Shown here: one piece after another, positions 24,035 to 32,334 of the stretch
Layout: every line of letters starts with the position of its first letter
Position numbering within the stretch: the stretch's first letter is position 1
DNA from: Ruminococcaceae bacterium UBA7212
GTDB taxonomy: Bacteria > Bacillota > Clostridia > Oscillospirales > Acutalibacteraceae
DNA length: 36,857 nt
Reading direction: 5' to 3'
Assembly: GCA_002490525.1 (NCBI GenBank)
Contig: DKUE01000019.1
Span: forward strand, 155,592-192,448
Notes under the pieces: model-generated
Databases searched by the model: none
What the model was told of the DNA's origin: nothing
What the model saw: the letters and a program-made list of their open reading frames with translations, nothing else
Program-made: the position numbers and the translations under genes

Positions 24035-25968
24035 AGCGCTCTGTTTCCAAGCTTTACACGGCATTTATTATGATTTTTCTTTATGCACCGATGCTTGTGA
24101 TGATAGTCCTGTCGTTTAACGGCTCTTCCAGCACCAGTGTGATGTCCGGATTCTCTTTTAAATGGTACGGCGAACTGTTAAAGGACACTGTGACCTTACA
24201 AGCGCTTTCCAACACATTGGTGCTGGCAATTACCTCGTCTCTTCTTGCCGTGGTGATTGGTACAGCAGCGGCGGTCGGCATTCACTCTATGAAAAAGAAA
24301 TGGCTCAAAAATGCCGTTTTGACCGTGACCAATATCCCAATGATGAATCCTGAAATCGTCACAGGCGTTTCCATGATGCTTTTGTTTGTGTTCGTCGGGA
24401 AATTGGTCAGCAGTCAGGATGTTTTGGGTTTTCCGACGCTGTTGATTGCTCACATTACGTTTAATTTGCCTTATGTGATTCTATCCGTTCTGCCGAAACT
24501 GAAGCAAACGGACAAACACCTTTCCGAGGCGGCACAGGATTTGGGCTGTACGCCTGTTTCCGCATTTTTTAAAGTCGTATTGCCGAATATTTCTTCGGGC
24601 ATCATCACAGGCTTTATTATGGCGTTTACGCTGTCTCTGGACGATTTTATCATCAGTTATTTTGTCAGCGGTCCGAAGTTTCAAACACTGCCTATCGTCA
24701 TTTTTTCTATGACGAAAAAGAAGGTCAAGCCCGATATGTATGCACTCTCGTCCTTGATTTTCGCGGCGGTTTTACTGCTTTTGATTTTGATGAATGTGTT
24801 TCAGGCGCGTGCAGAACGCAAAAAAATGCAAGCAAACGCAAGCAGCAAATCCTCTTCTCTGAAAGCTGTCTCTGTTTTTGTTGTTTTTGCAATGGTGGTC
24901 GGAATCGCGCATTTTGCGATTCGCGGAACGACCCAAAGCCGTTTGGACGAAACCAAATTTTTCGGTACGTATGAGGTTGAGTCTTTGCAGGGGACGGAAA
25001 TCAATGTTTACAACTGGGGTGAATATGTTGCGGACGGCTCGGAGGATATGGTCAATGTAATTGCCGAATTTGAGCGTGTCAGCGGTGTTCACGTCAATTA
25101 TACGATGTTTGATTCGAATGAGGACCTCTATTCCAAGCTGAAAAGCGAAGGCATCAGTTACGATGTAATTGTACCATCGGATTATATGATTGAACGCCTG
25201 AAAACAGAGGGCTTGCTGCAAAAGATTGATTTCGGTAATATTCCGAACTATCGGTTTATACCGGACAATTACCGGAATCTGTATTTTGATCCGCAAAATG
25301 AATACTGTGTGCCGTACACCGGCGGTATGGTCGGCTTGATTTACAATACGGCAATGGTCGATGAAATACCCGACAGTTGGTCGGTTATGTGGGATGAGAA
25401 GTACGCAAACAATATTTTGACCTTCAATAATCCGCGTGACGCATTCGGCGTTGCACAGTATTTGCTCGGGTATTCCGTAAACACGACTTCGGCAGAGGAG
25501 TGGCGTGCCGCAGCGGAAAAACTGAAAGCGCAGAAGCCGCTGATTCAATCCTATGTGATGGATGAGGTCTTCGGTAAAATGGAAAGCGGGGAGGCGGCCA
25601 TCGCGCCGTATTACGCGGGCGACTATCTTGCGATGGCGGCGGAAAATCCCGACCTTGCGTTTGTGTATCCGAAAGAGGGCACCAATATTTTTGTGGATGC
25701 GATGTGCATTCCTGCCAATGCCAAAAACAAAGCGGCGGCCGAGCTGTTTATTAACTTTATGTGTGAGCCTGAAGTGGCACTTGCCAATGCGGAATATCTT
25801 GGATATCTCTGCCCGAATACAGCTGTTTTAGAGGATGAGCGCTATTCTTTAAAGGACAGCGAGGTATTGTATCCGAAGGAAAAAGTAAAGGCGGAGTATT
25901 TTCACAATTTGGACCGCGATACATTAGATTTGCTTTCCAAGCTTTGGGAAGAAGTAAAACTTGCTTAA
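24031..25968 (+). CDS. potC: Fused PotC permease and PotD polyamine-binding protein
   Basis: This 645-residue protein joins two subunits. Residues 1 to about 260 are the PotC permease (six hydrophobic segments, EAA loop EAAQDLGCTPVSAFFKVVLPN). A further membrane span at about 274-297 (VFVVFAMVVGIAHFAI) then places the C-terminal half outside the cell. Residues about 320-645 are a PotD-type periplasmic-binding fold (TEINVYNWGEYVADG, DVIVPSDYMIERL, VPYTGGMVGLIYN). The frame is continuous, without any internal stop or start signal, so the binding protein is tethered to the channel rather than lipid-anchored. Such PotC-PotD fusions occur in other Firmicutes. Confidence 0.94.
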   Translation: MKRSVSKLYTAFIMIFLYAPMLVMIVLSFNGSSSTSVMSGFSFKWYGELLKDTVTLQALSNTLVLAITSSLLAVVIGTAAAVGIHSMKKKWLKNAVLTVTNIPMMNPEIVTGVSMMLLFVFVGKLVSSQDVLGFPTLLIAHITFNLPYVILSVLPKLKQTDKHLSEAAQDLGCTPVSAFFKVVLPNISSGIITGFIMAFTLSLDDFIISYFVSGPKFQTLPIVIFSMTKKKVKPDMYALSSLIFAAVLLLLILMNVFQARAERKKMQANASSKSSSLKAVSVFVVFAMVVGIAHFAIRGTTQSRLDETKFFGTYEVESLQGTEINVYNWGEYVADGSEDMVNVIAEFERVSGVHVNYTMFDSNEDLYSKLKSEGISYDVIVPSDYMIERLKTEGLLQKIDFGNIPNYRFIPDNYRNLYFDPQNEYCVPYTGGMVGLIYNTAMVDEIPDSWSVMWDEKYANNILTFNNPRDAFGVAQYLLGYSVNTTSAEEWRAAAEKLKAQKPLIQSYVMDEVFGKMESGEAAIAPYYAGDYLAMAAENPDLAFVYPKEGTNIFVDAMCIPANAKNKAAAELFINFMCEPEVALANAEYLGYLCPNTAVLEDERYSLKDSEVLYPKEKVKAEYFHNLDRDTLDLLSKLWEEVKLA

Positions 25969-25972
25969 AGCC

Positions 25973-26010
25973 ATACGGCAGATGCTTTTGGGTGTCTGCC
26001 GTATCTTTAC
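25973..26010 (+). terminator. Hairpin after the pot operon
   Basis: ATACGGCAGA (25973-25982) pairs with TCTGCCGTAT (25995-26004) around a 12-base loop, followed by CTTTAC. It is four bases after the last stop codon. The T tract is weak. Confidence 0.6.
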
Positions 26011-26040
26011 GGGCTGAAAAATTTTGAACGGAGAAGATTT

Positions 26041-26286
26041 ATGTCGGAAAAACAATTGGATATTCCCGCTTTTTCTTTTTTTGAACAGGGCAATATATTT
26101 ACGGGCAGCTGTCGAACAGATTTTCGTTACCGCATAGCGAAACAGGACGATGCACTGGTCGCGAATGTTTGGCATAAGGATGTGTGCTTTGAGCAGACAG
26201 AAACAGAAACGTATACTTTTTCCGCCAATGCCGAAGGCTTGGCGGAATGCGTAGCCAAGCTTGCAGAATGTACAGAAGGCGTGTAA
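26041..26286 (+). CDS. Small uncharacterised protein, 81 residues
   Basis: I do not recognise this family. The frame opens with ATG after GGAGA, and codon use resembles the neighbours, so it is probably real. The product is acidic, without a signal peptide or membrane segment. The alternation of charged and aromatic residues (FRYRIAKQDDALVANVWHKDVCFEQ) suggests a small beta-rich fold followed by a helix with two Cys (about residues 70 and 77). It lies alone between the pot operon hairpin and a new promoter. Confidence 0.55.
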   Translation: MSEKQLDIPAFSFFEQGNIFTGSCRTDFRYRIAKQDDALVANVWHKDVCFEQTETETYTFSANAEGLAECVAKLAECTEGV

Positions 26287-26298
26287 AACTGCCCTCTA

Positions 26299-26327
26299 TT
26301 GACAAAATGGCAAAAAAAGCGTAAAAT
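26299..26327 (+). promoter_or_regulatory. Promoter of the sugar transferase gene
   Basis: TTGACA (26299-26304) and TAAAAT (26322-26327) are 17 bases apart, 63 bases before the start codon. Both boxes are close to consensus. Confidence 0.7.
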
Positions 26328-26390
26328 TACTCCATGTTTCAGGACTTATTCTGCAATGTTTAGATTTTCTGCATAATTTGAGGGTGACCT

Positions 26391-27851
26391 ATGAAAATTA
26401 TAAATAAATTTCAGAAAACAATTTTACTGTTGCTGAAATTGTTGCTTTTTGTCTTGCTGTTTGCTATCTTTTTCCTTGTGTTCGGCAGTCAGCATCCTTG
26501 GCTTCTGCGACTTTCCAGAACCTCGGCGATCACAATGCTGACATTTGTGGTGCTCGGCACGGCAATGATGTCGATTTACGGCGGGTATAAAATCGGCATC
26601 GAAAAGAGCAAGCCCATTATTCATTCTTTGACTCTTTCTGCTTTTATTACAGACTTTATTACACATTTGCAGCTTTGCATCATGAATACCAATGCGGCAA
26701 ATAACCAAACTTTTAAATACGAAAATCCGGAACTGTTGCTGTTTGTTATGCTTTTGCAGTTTGTGGTTATTGTATTTTTTGCGTATTTTGGAAATTTTGT
26801 TTTCTTTTCAATTAATTCTCCGGAGAAATGCTGTATAATTACGTCTTCTAAATATGCACTGAACAATATTGTTCCCAAGGTCCTGAAATATAAAAAGCAA
26901 TACAAAATTACAGATATGGTTTTATATACCGATGACAGGCTTTTCGATGTAATGGACCGCTGTGATACCGTGTTTTTATATGACGTACCTATGTCTGTGC
27001 GCACGATGCTTGTCGAGTATTGCTACGCTAAAAATAAAAATATCTATTATAACTTTGAAATGTGCGATGTCGTTTCTTTACGCGGGCGTACATCTATTTT
27101 AGATGATAAGCCGCTGGTTGCCTCGCAAATGAAGGGGCTGACCTTTGAACAACGGATGTCAAAGCGTATTATGGATTTGTTGATTTCTACCGTCGGGTTG
27201 ATTGTGACAAGCCCCATCATGGCTGTGTGCGCAATTTTAATTAAGGCGGAGGACGGCGGCAAGGTGTTTTTCAAACAAAAACGAGCTACCAAGGACGGTA
27301 AAATTTTCGAGGTATATAAGTTCCGTACCATGAAAGAGGCGGGGGCGGTAAACCGTTCTGTGACTTCGGATGATGACCGTATTACGAAGGTGGGAAAATA
27401 TCTGCGCAAATTCCGTATAGATGAATTGCCGCAGATTATCAATATTTTCAAAGGCGAAATGAGTGTGGTCGGTCCCCGTCCCGAAATGATTGAAAACGTG
27501 GACCAGTATACGCAGGAGTTGCCTGAATTCAGCTACCGTCTCCGTGTAAAGGCAGGTCTTACAGGCTTTGCACAGATTGCAGGCAAGTACAATACATCTC
27601 CCAAGGACAAGCTGGTCATGGACTTGATGTATATTGAGCAATACAGCATTTGGCTGGATATAAAACTGATTTTCCAAACGCTTACGGTATTTTTAAAGGC
27701 GTCAGACAGTACCGAGGCATTTAAAACAGGCGATGAATACGATTTCTTTACTGCGGAAAGCACGGAGCCAAATGTATCTTCTGTTGATAATCCGGCAGAA
27801 AATACGGAATCCACAGAAGTAGCACCGAATACTTCTGAAGAAAAAGAATAA
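26391..27851 (+). CDS. Polyprenyl-phosphate sugar-1-phosphate transferase (exopolysaccharide type)
   Basis: This 486-residue membrane enzyme begins glycan assembly by moving a sugar phosphate to undecaprenyl phosphate. Residues 1-150 contain several membrane spans; residues 150-245 form a cytoplasmic CoA-binding-like domain; residues about 255-455 are the catalytic bacterial sugar transferase domain with RIMDLLISTVGLIVTSPIM, KQKRATKDGKIFEVYKFRTM, KVGKYLRKFRIDELPQIINIFKGEMSVVGPRPE. The tail (about 455-486) is unusually rich in Ser, Thr and Glu and looks disordered. No other polysaccharide gene is nearby, so the glycan it serves is unknown. Confidence 0.9.
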   Translation: MKIINKFQKTILLLLKLLLFVLLFAIFFLVFGSQHPWLLRLSRTSAITMLTFVVLGTAMMSIYGGYKIGIEKSKPIIHSLTLSAFITDFITHLQLCIMNTNAANNQTFKYENPELLLFVMLLQFVVIVFFAYFGNFVFFSINSPEKCCIITSSKYALNNIVPKVLKYKKQYKITDMVLYTDDRLFDVMDRCDTVFLYDVPMSVRTMLVEYCYAKNKNIYYNFEMCDVVSLRGRTSILDDKPLVASQMKGLTFEQRMSKRIMDLLISTVGLIVTSPIMAVCAILIKAEDGGKVFFKQKRATKDGKIFEVYKFRTMKEAGAVNRSVTSDDDRITKVGKYLRKFRIDELPQIINIFKGEMSVVGPRPEMIENVDQYTQELPEFSYRLRVKAGLTGFAQIAGKYNTSPKDKLVMDLMYIEQYSIWLDIKLIFQTLTVFLKASDSTEAFKTGDEYDFFTAESTEPNVSSVDNPAENTESTEVAPNTSEEKE

Positions 27852-27853
27852 CC

Positions 27854-27884
27854 AAACGCCACCGTGCCCTGCGGTGGCGTTTTT
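27854..27884 (+). terminator. Terminator between sugar transferase and ABC-F genes
   Basis: AAACGCCACCG (27854-27864) and its complement (27872-27882) form a perfect 11-bp stem with a 7-base loop, followed by TT. It starts two bases after the stop codon and ends 22 bases before the next start codon. Confidence 0.82.
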
Positions 27885-27905
27885 AAAGGATATAAAGGAG
27901 TAATT

Positions 27906-29501
27906 ATGTTAGAAACAGTTAATGTCTCACTGCAATACGGCGGCAGAGTTTTGTTTGAGCATGCCGACCTGAAATTTACAAACGGAAATTGCTACGGTTT
28001 AATCGGGGCGAACGGTGCAGGCAAATCAACATTCATGAAAATATTGGCGGGAGAAATTGAGCCGAACAAGGGCGAGGTGCGTAAAACCCCGCATGAGCGT
28101 ATGTCCGTTTTGCGGCAGGATCACTTTGCATTCGATGCATACGGTGTTATCCGTACGGTTTTGATGGGCAATCCGCGTTTGTGTGAGATTATAGACGAGA
28201 AAGAAGTATTGTATGCCAAAGCGGAAATGACCGAGGAAGAGGGCATACGTCTTTGTGAGCTGGAAGAAGAATTTGCCGAAATGGACGGCTGGAGTGCAGA
28301 AAGCGATGCCGAAATTCTATTAAACGGATTGGGCGTGCCGAATGATTTGCACGATGCTAAAATGCAGGATTTGTCAGGGGAAAATAAGGTGAAGGTACTG
28401 CTCGCGCAGGCACTGTTCGGCAATCCCGACATTCTTTTAATGGACGAGCCGACTAATCATCTGGATTTAGATGCCGTGGCATGGCTGGAGGACTTCTTAA
28501 TTGACTTGGACAGTACGGTGATTGTAATTTCCCATGACCGTCACTTTTTAAATAAAGTCTGTACGCATACGGTGGATATCGACTTCGGTAAAATTACTAT
28601 GTTTGTCGGTAACTATGACTTTTGGTATGAATATACGCAGATGGCGCAGAGGCAGATGCGTGAACAAAATAAAAAGGCGGAAGCAAAAATCAAAGAATTG
28701 CAGGAATTTATCCGCCGTTTCAGTGCGAATGCTTCAAAATCCAAACAGGCTACCAGCCGCAAAAAACTGTTGGATTCCATTCAGGTTGAGGAAATGCCCG
28801 TATCTTCACGCCGTTTTCCGTATGTGGATTTTAAACCGGCGCGCAAAGTGGGCAATGAAGTTTTGTCTGTCAGTGGGATTACTAAAACCGTCGGCGGCAA
28901 AAAGGTGCTGGATAATGTAAGCTTTACGATTCATCCGCGCGAAAAGGTGGCTTTTATCGGCAACGATGCACTGGCAAAAACCACGCTGTTTAAAATTTTG
29001 GCGGGAGAACTGGAGCCGGATGCGGGGAGCTTTAAATGGGGCGTAACGACCTCACAAAGCTATTTACCGACAGATAACGGCGCATATTTTGATGATTGTA
29101 ATGATTCTCTGCTGGACTGGATTCGCCGTTATTCCGATTTGATTTATGAATCGGATATTCGCAGTTGGCTTGGCAGAATGCTGTTTTCGGGCGAGGAGGC
29201 CGCTAAACAGGCAAAAGTGCTTTCGGGCGGCGAGCGTGTGCGCTGTATGCTGTGTAAAATGATGCTTTCGGGTGCCAATGTGCTGATTTTGGATGAACCG
29301 ACCGATCATTTGGATTTGGAATCGATTGCTTCTTTGAATGATGCACTGATTCGCTATCCGGAAACGATTCTGTTTTCATCGCATGACCATCAGTTTGTTG
29401 AAACCGTGGCAGACCGTTTGATTGACGTAACGCCCGGTCAATTCTATGACAAACAGATTCGCTTTGATGCATATTTACAGGAACTGCGCGATAACGCGTG
29501 A
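27906..29501 (+). CDS. ABC-F family ATPase (YbiT-like)
   Basis: ABC-F proteins are soluble twin-ATPases that act on the ribosome, in translation quality control or drug protection. The 531-residue protein has two nucleotide-binding domains. The first is canonical: GANGAGKST, LSGENKVKVLLAQAL, ILLMDEPTNHLDLD. The second has GNDALAKTT, where the usual glycine before the lysine is replaced by Ala, plus LSGGERVRCMLCKM and LILDEPTDHLDLE; this second-site change is common in the YbiT subgroup. The linker of about 80 residues is helical and charged. The start at 27906 follows AAAGGAG. An antibiotic-resistance role is not supported. Confidence 0.9.
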   Translation: MLETVNVSLQYGGRVLFEHADLKFTNGNCYGLIGANGAGKSTFMKILAGEIEPNKGEVRKTPHERMSVLRQDHFAFDAYGVIRTVLMGNPRLCEIIDEKEVLYAKAEMTEEEGIRLCELEEEFAEMDGWSAESDAEILLNGLGVPNDLHDAKMQDLSGENKVKVLLAQALFGNPDILLMDEPTNHLDLDAVAWLEDFLIDLDSTVIVISHDRHFLNKVCTHTVDIDFGKITMFVGNYDFWYEYTQMAQRQMREQNKKAEAKIKELQEFIRRFSANASKSKQATSRKKLLDSIQVEEMPVSSRRFPYVDFKPARKVGNEVLSVSGITKTVGGKKVLDNVSFTIHPREKVAFIGNDALAKTTLFKILAGELEPDAGSFKWGVTTSQSYLPTDNGAYFDDCNDSLLDWIRRYSDLIYESDIRSWLGRMLFSGEEAAKQAKVLSGGERVRCMLCKMMLSGANVLILDEPTDHLDLESIASLNDALIRYPETILFSSHDHQFVETVADRLIDVTPGQFYDKQIRFDAYLQELRDNA

Positions 29502-29526
29502 AACAGTACTTAGATATAGAAAGAGA

Positions 29527-29569
29527 CACCGGCTTGCTGTGCTGTTACAGCAAAGTCGGTGTTTTTGTG
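29527..29569 (+). terminator. Terminator after the ABC-F gene
   Basis: ACACCG...TTGCTGT pairs with ACAGCAA...CGGTGT (29527 to about 29562) with a small internal mismatch, followed by TTTTTGTGT. It lies between the convergent ABC-F and DUF4363 genes. Confidence 0.75.
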
Positions 29570-29571
29570 TG

Positions 29572-29952
29572 TTAGAATATATTTTCAAATCTGGGTGTTT
29601 CCGTGTCGTGCAAATGGGCAAAATGATATTGCAGAGTTCGCAGATCTTCGGCTAATTCCGTAAATTCGCCCTGTACCGCTTTATCCTGTAATCCGCGTAC
29701 CAAAATATCCGCCTCATCTAATTCACCGTGATTCACAAAAGCACCGAGCATTTTTTTATGCTTTGCAAATTTAGTTAAGAATATATCTAATTCGGATTCG
29801 GCTGTTTGTCCGTCTTCCGCCTCTGCGGCGGCAATTACCCGCTCTGCGCTGTCATGCAGTTCTTCTGTAATTTTTTTCAAATCCCAAAAGCCGAATACTG
29901 CCAGAAAAACAGCGAGCACCAGACAAACTGCCGCAATAACAATTCGTTTCAT
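29572..29952 (-). CDS. DUF4363 family protein
   Basis: This 126-residue protein has an N-terminal membrane anchor (about residues 4-24, VIAAVCLVLAVFLAVFGFWDL) and a helical, charged remainder (KKITEELHDSAERVIAAAEAED ... FLTKFAKHKKMLGAFVNHGELDEAD) facing outside. This wording matches DUF4363, which in Clostridia regularly accompanies DUF421. It overlaps the DUF421 gene by ATGA. No function is established; partnership with the DUF421 protein is inferred from the linkage. Confidence 0.82.
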   Translation of the reverse strand: MKRIVIAAVCLVLAVFLAVFGFWDLKKITEELHDSAERVIAAAEAEDGQTAESELDIFLTKFAKHKKMLGAFVNHGELDEADILVRGLQDKAVQGEFTELAEDLRTLQYHFAHLHDTETPRFENIF

Positions 29953-30626
29953 TTTTCGTCTTCCTTTTGAATTATATTGGTGTTTCCGCTTTTATCCACA
30001 GTCATCAGCATAATATTTTTGACTTCAATATTTTTGGAACGTAACAGCTTTTCCAGTTTTGGCGGGCTCATCCCGCATTCTTTAAAATCCGATTGAATGA
30101 TTCTGCCATCGCTGATAACGACGCAGGGAATGCCGTCATTGTTTTCCTGTGCGTGCAGTGCTTGCGCCTGCGGTGCACGGTAGGGCGGTTTCAGCAGTAC
30201 GCTGAGTGTACCGTCTGTTTCAACAATGGCATATTGTACTTCGGCAATATCAAAAATATCCTTTTTGCGCAGGGCTTCCAATAAATCATCCACTGTAAAG
30301 CGCAGACGTTTCAGCTGTTTTTGGTCTAGCACACCGTTGCGGATTACAATCAGAGAATTGCCCTGTAAAAGATTACGGAATTTTATACTCTTAATACTTA
30401 CAACAGAAATCAGAATTTCTAATCCAATCAGCACCAAAACGGGGATAAAGGTGTTGATAAGCGGAATTTGTGTGTCTTGCATGGGAATGACCAGAATTTC
30501 CGACAGCAAAAGGGTGATCACCAAATCTGCGGGCTGTAATTCGCCGACCTGACGTTTGCCGAGAATACGGAAGGTCAACAGCACCAAAACATATAGTATA
30601 ACGGTTCTGCACAGTGTAACCAACAT
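29949..30626 (-). CDS. DUF421 (YetF-like) membrane protein
   Basis: This 225-residue protein has three N-terminal membrane spans (residues about 3-75), with FRILGKRQVGELQPADLVITLLLSEI, the hallmark of DUF421, and a cytoplasmic C-terminal half with two small alpha/beta domains (LIVIRNGVLDQKQLKRLRFTVDDLLEALRKKDIFDIAEVQYAIVETDGTLSVL). Members in spore formers have been linked to spore germination and small-molecule effects, but no biochemical role is settled. It is followed by DUF4363 and lies divergently from the gerA-type operon, which is suggestive of a spore function. AAGGAGA precedes the ATG. Confidence 0.9.
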   Translation of the reverse strand: MLVTLCRTVILYVLVLLTFRILGKRQVGELQPADLVITLLLSEILVIPMQDTQIPLINTFIPVLVLIGLEILISVVSIKSIKFRNLLQGNSLIVIRNGVLDQKQLKRLRFTVDDLLEALRKKDIFDIAEVQYAIVETDGTLSVLLKPPYRAPQAQALHAQENNDGIPCVVISDGRIIQSDFKECGMSPPKLEKLLRSKNIEVKNIMLMTVDKSGNTNIIQKEDEK

Positions 30627-30719
30627 AACGACTTATCTCCTTAGGAATATCATGTGCATTGCGGGTCACAATATTACAAACGATTCAATAAAAGTAAAGG
30701 ATAAGCGGTATCGTGTATT

Positions 30720-32276
30720 GTGTGCCCGTTTGCTGTGTATACGAATTTTGTGCCGCAGATGATTTCTATGGGAGATTGGATAAATAAAGAAATTCTTAAG
30801 GTGACTGCCGCGGAAGCAAAAGCGGCGACGCCGTCTGTTACAGTCAGCGAAAATCTGGAAGATAACATCATTTATTTTAAAGAAAAGCTCGGAGAAAGCT
30901 TTGATATTTTGTATAAGCAAACGTTTATAGGCAGTCACAAAGCGGTTCTGATTATGGATGACGGCATGTGTGACAATCTGTTGGTTACACAGCAGGTTGT
31001 AAACCCGATTATGACTGCCGAAAAAATGCCGCAGAATGCATCGGAGCAAATGGCATATATCCGCGATAAGATTTCATCGGGCATAGACCAAAAAGAGGAA
31101 CACAGTTTGGACGAAGCCATTAAAGATGTATTGTCCGGTCTGGTGGTCTTGATGATAGAAGGCGTGCCCTTTTGTGAGTGCTTCGGGGTGCAGGGATTTC
31201 CGAAACGCTCCATAGAAAATGCACAGACCGAAGTGCAGGAGAGCGGTGCGCAGGAGGCGTTTATTGAAAGCTTTAAAGATAATGTAGCGCTAATCCGCCG
31301 CCGTGTACGTTCGCCTGTCGCGCGCTTTGAAGTGATGGAAATCGGCAAAACCAGTCAAACACGCGTTTGTGTGTGTTATTTTTCGGACCGCGCTGACCAG
31401 GCTGTGGTAGAAGCCGTTAAAGGAAAGTTGAAAAAGGCGGATTTGGATGTTGTGCTCGGTGCGGGATATTTGCGCCCCTTTTTGGAACCGGATGTCACAA
31501 CTTTATTTTCTGCGGTCGGTTCTACGGAGCGTCCCGACATTGCCTGTGCGGAAATGGCGGAGGGACGTGTAGTTATTTTGGTTGACGGTACACCGTTTGC
31601 TTTGGTGGTTCCGTATTTGTTTATGGAAAATTTTCAGTCTTTAGATGACTACGACCACCGACCGTATTATTCGGCGTTTATACGCACACTGAAATTTTTT
31701 TCGTTTGTGCTGAGTGTGTTTTTACCGGGCATCTATGTTGCCATTTGCACTTTCCATCAGGAAATTCTGCCTGCTTCCATGCTGTATGATACAGCCGTAC
31801 AGGAAAGTATTACGCCGTTTCCGGTAATGCTGGAAGCGATTTTTATTCATTTTGTATATGAAATTGTTCGCGAAGCAGGCTTGCGTATGCCGAAATCCGT
31901 CGGTCATGCTGTGAGTATCGTCGGCGCGCTTGTTATCGGTGATGCCGCCGTGTCCGCAGGCTTAGTGGCGGCACCGATGCTGATTGTGGTTGCCATGACT
32001 GCCATAAGCTCTTTTGTGGTTTCAAAAATCTATTATCCTGTGTCTCTTTTGCGCTTTGCTTTTATGGTTATCGGCGGAATCACGGGCTTTTACGGCATTG
32101 TAATCGGATTTGGTGTGCTGCTTGTCAATATGTGTGCGGTAAATACCTTCGGCACACCGTTTACAGCACCGTTTGCACCGTTGCATATCGGTGCTGTATT
32201 CCGGGATTCTTTTTTGAGAATCAGTTGGAAGCTGCTTGGCAAACGGGAATTGAAAATACAAAGTATGGAAAAATAA
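30720..32276 (+). CDS. Spore germination receptor subunit A (GerA family)
   Basis: This is the A subunit of a nutrient germinant receptor in the inner spore membrane. The large N-terminal cytoplasmic domain (about residues 30-330) shows SENLEDNIIYFKEKLGESFDILYKQ and SPVARFEVMEIGKTSQTRVCVCYF; the C-terminal half has about five membrane spans around FLPGIYVAICTFHQEILPAS and PMLIVVAMTAISSFVV. The start is uncertain: a GTG at 30720 opens the frame after a stop at 30702, and ATGs at 30759 and 30768 are possible; none has a well-placed ribosome binding site. The B and C subunit genes follow at once. Confidence 0.92.
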   Translation: MCPFAVYTNFVPQMISMGDWINKEILKVTAAEAKAATPSVTVSENLEDNIIYFKEKLGESFDILYKQTFIGSHKAVLIMDDGMCDNLLVTQQVVNPIMTAEKMPQNASEQMAYIRDKISSGIDQKEEHSLDEAIKDVLSGLVVLMIEGVPFCECFGVQGFPKRSIENAQTEVQESGAQEAFIESFKDNVALIRRRVRSPVARFEVMEIGKTSQTRVCVCYFSDRADQAVVEAVKGKLKKADLDVVLGAGYLRPFLEPDVTTLFSAVGSTERPDIACAEMAEGRVVILVDGTPFALVVPYLFMENFQSLDDYDHRPYYSAFIRTLKFFSFVLSVFLPGIYVAICTFHQEILPASMLYDTAVQESITPFPVMLEAIFIHFVYEIVREAGLRMPKSVGHAVSIVGALVIGDAAVSAGLVAAPMLIVVAMTAISSFVVSKIYYPVSLLRFAFMVIGGITGFYGIVIGFGVLLVNMCAVNTFGTPFTAPFAPLHIGAVFRDSFLRISWKLLGKRELKIQSMEK

Positions 32277-32334
32277 AAGAAAGGCTCGATGCGTATACCG
32301 CGGTAAATTTGCACGCATCGTGTAAGGACTTCAA

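Noticed and set aside
24772..25548. Minus-strand frame of 258 codons opposite the PotC-PotD fusion
   Set aside because: Antisense shadow of a well-supported gene with normal codon use on the plus strand.
27906..29501. ABC-F protein as an antibiotic-resistance determinant
   Set aside because: It resembles the YbiT-type housekeeping subgroup, including the altered second Walker A, and not the known ribosome-protection subgroups.
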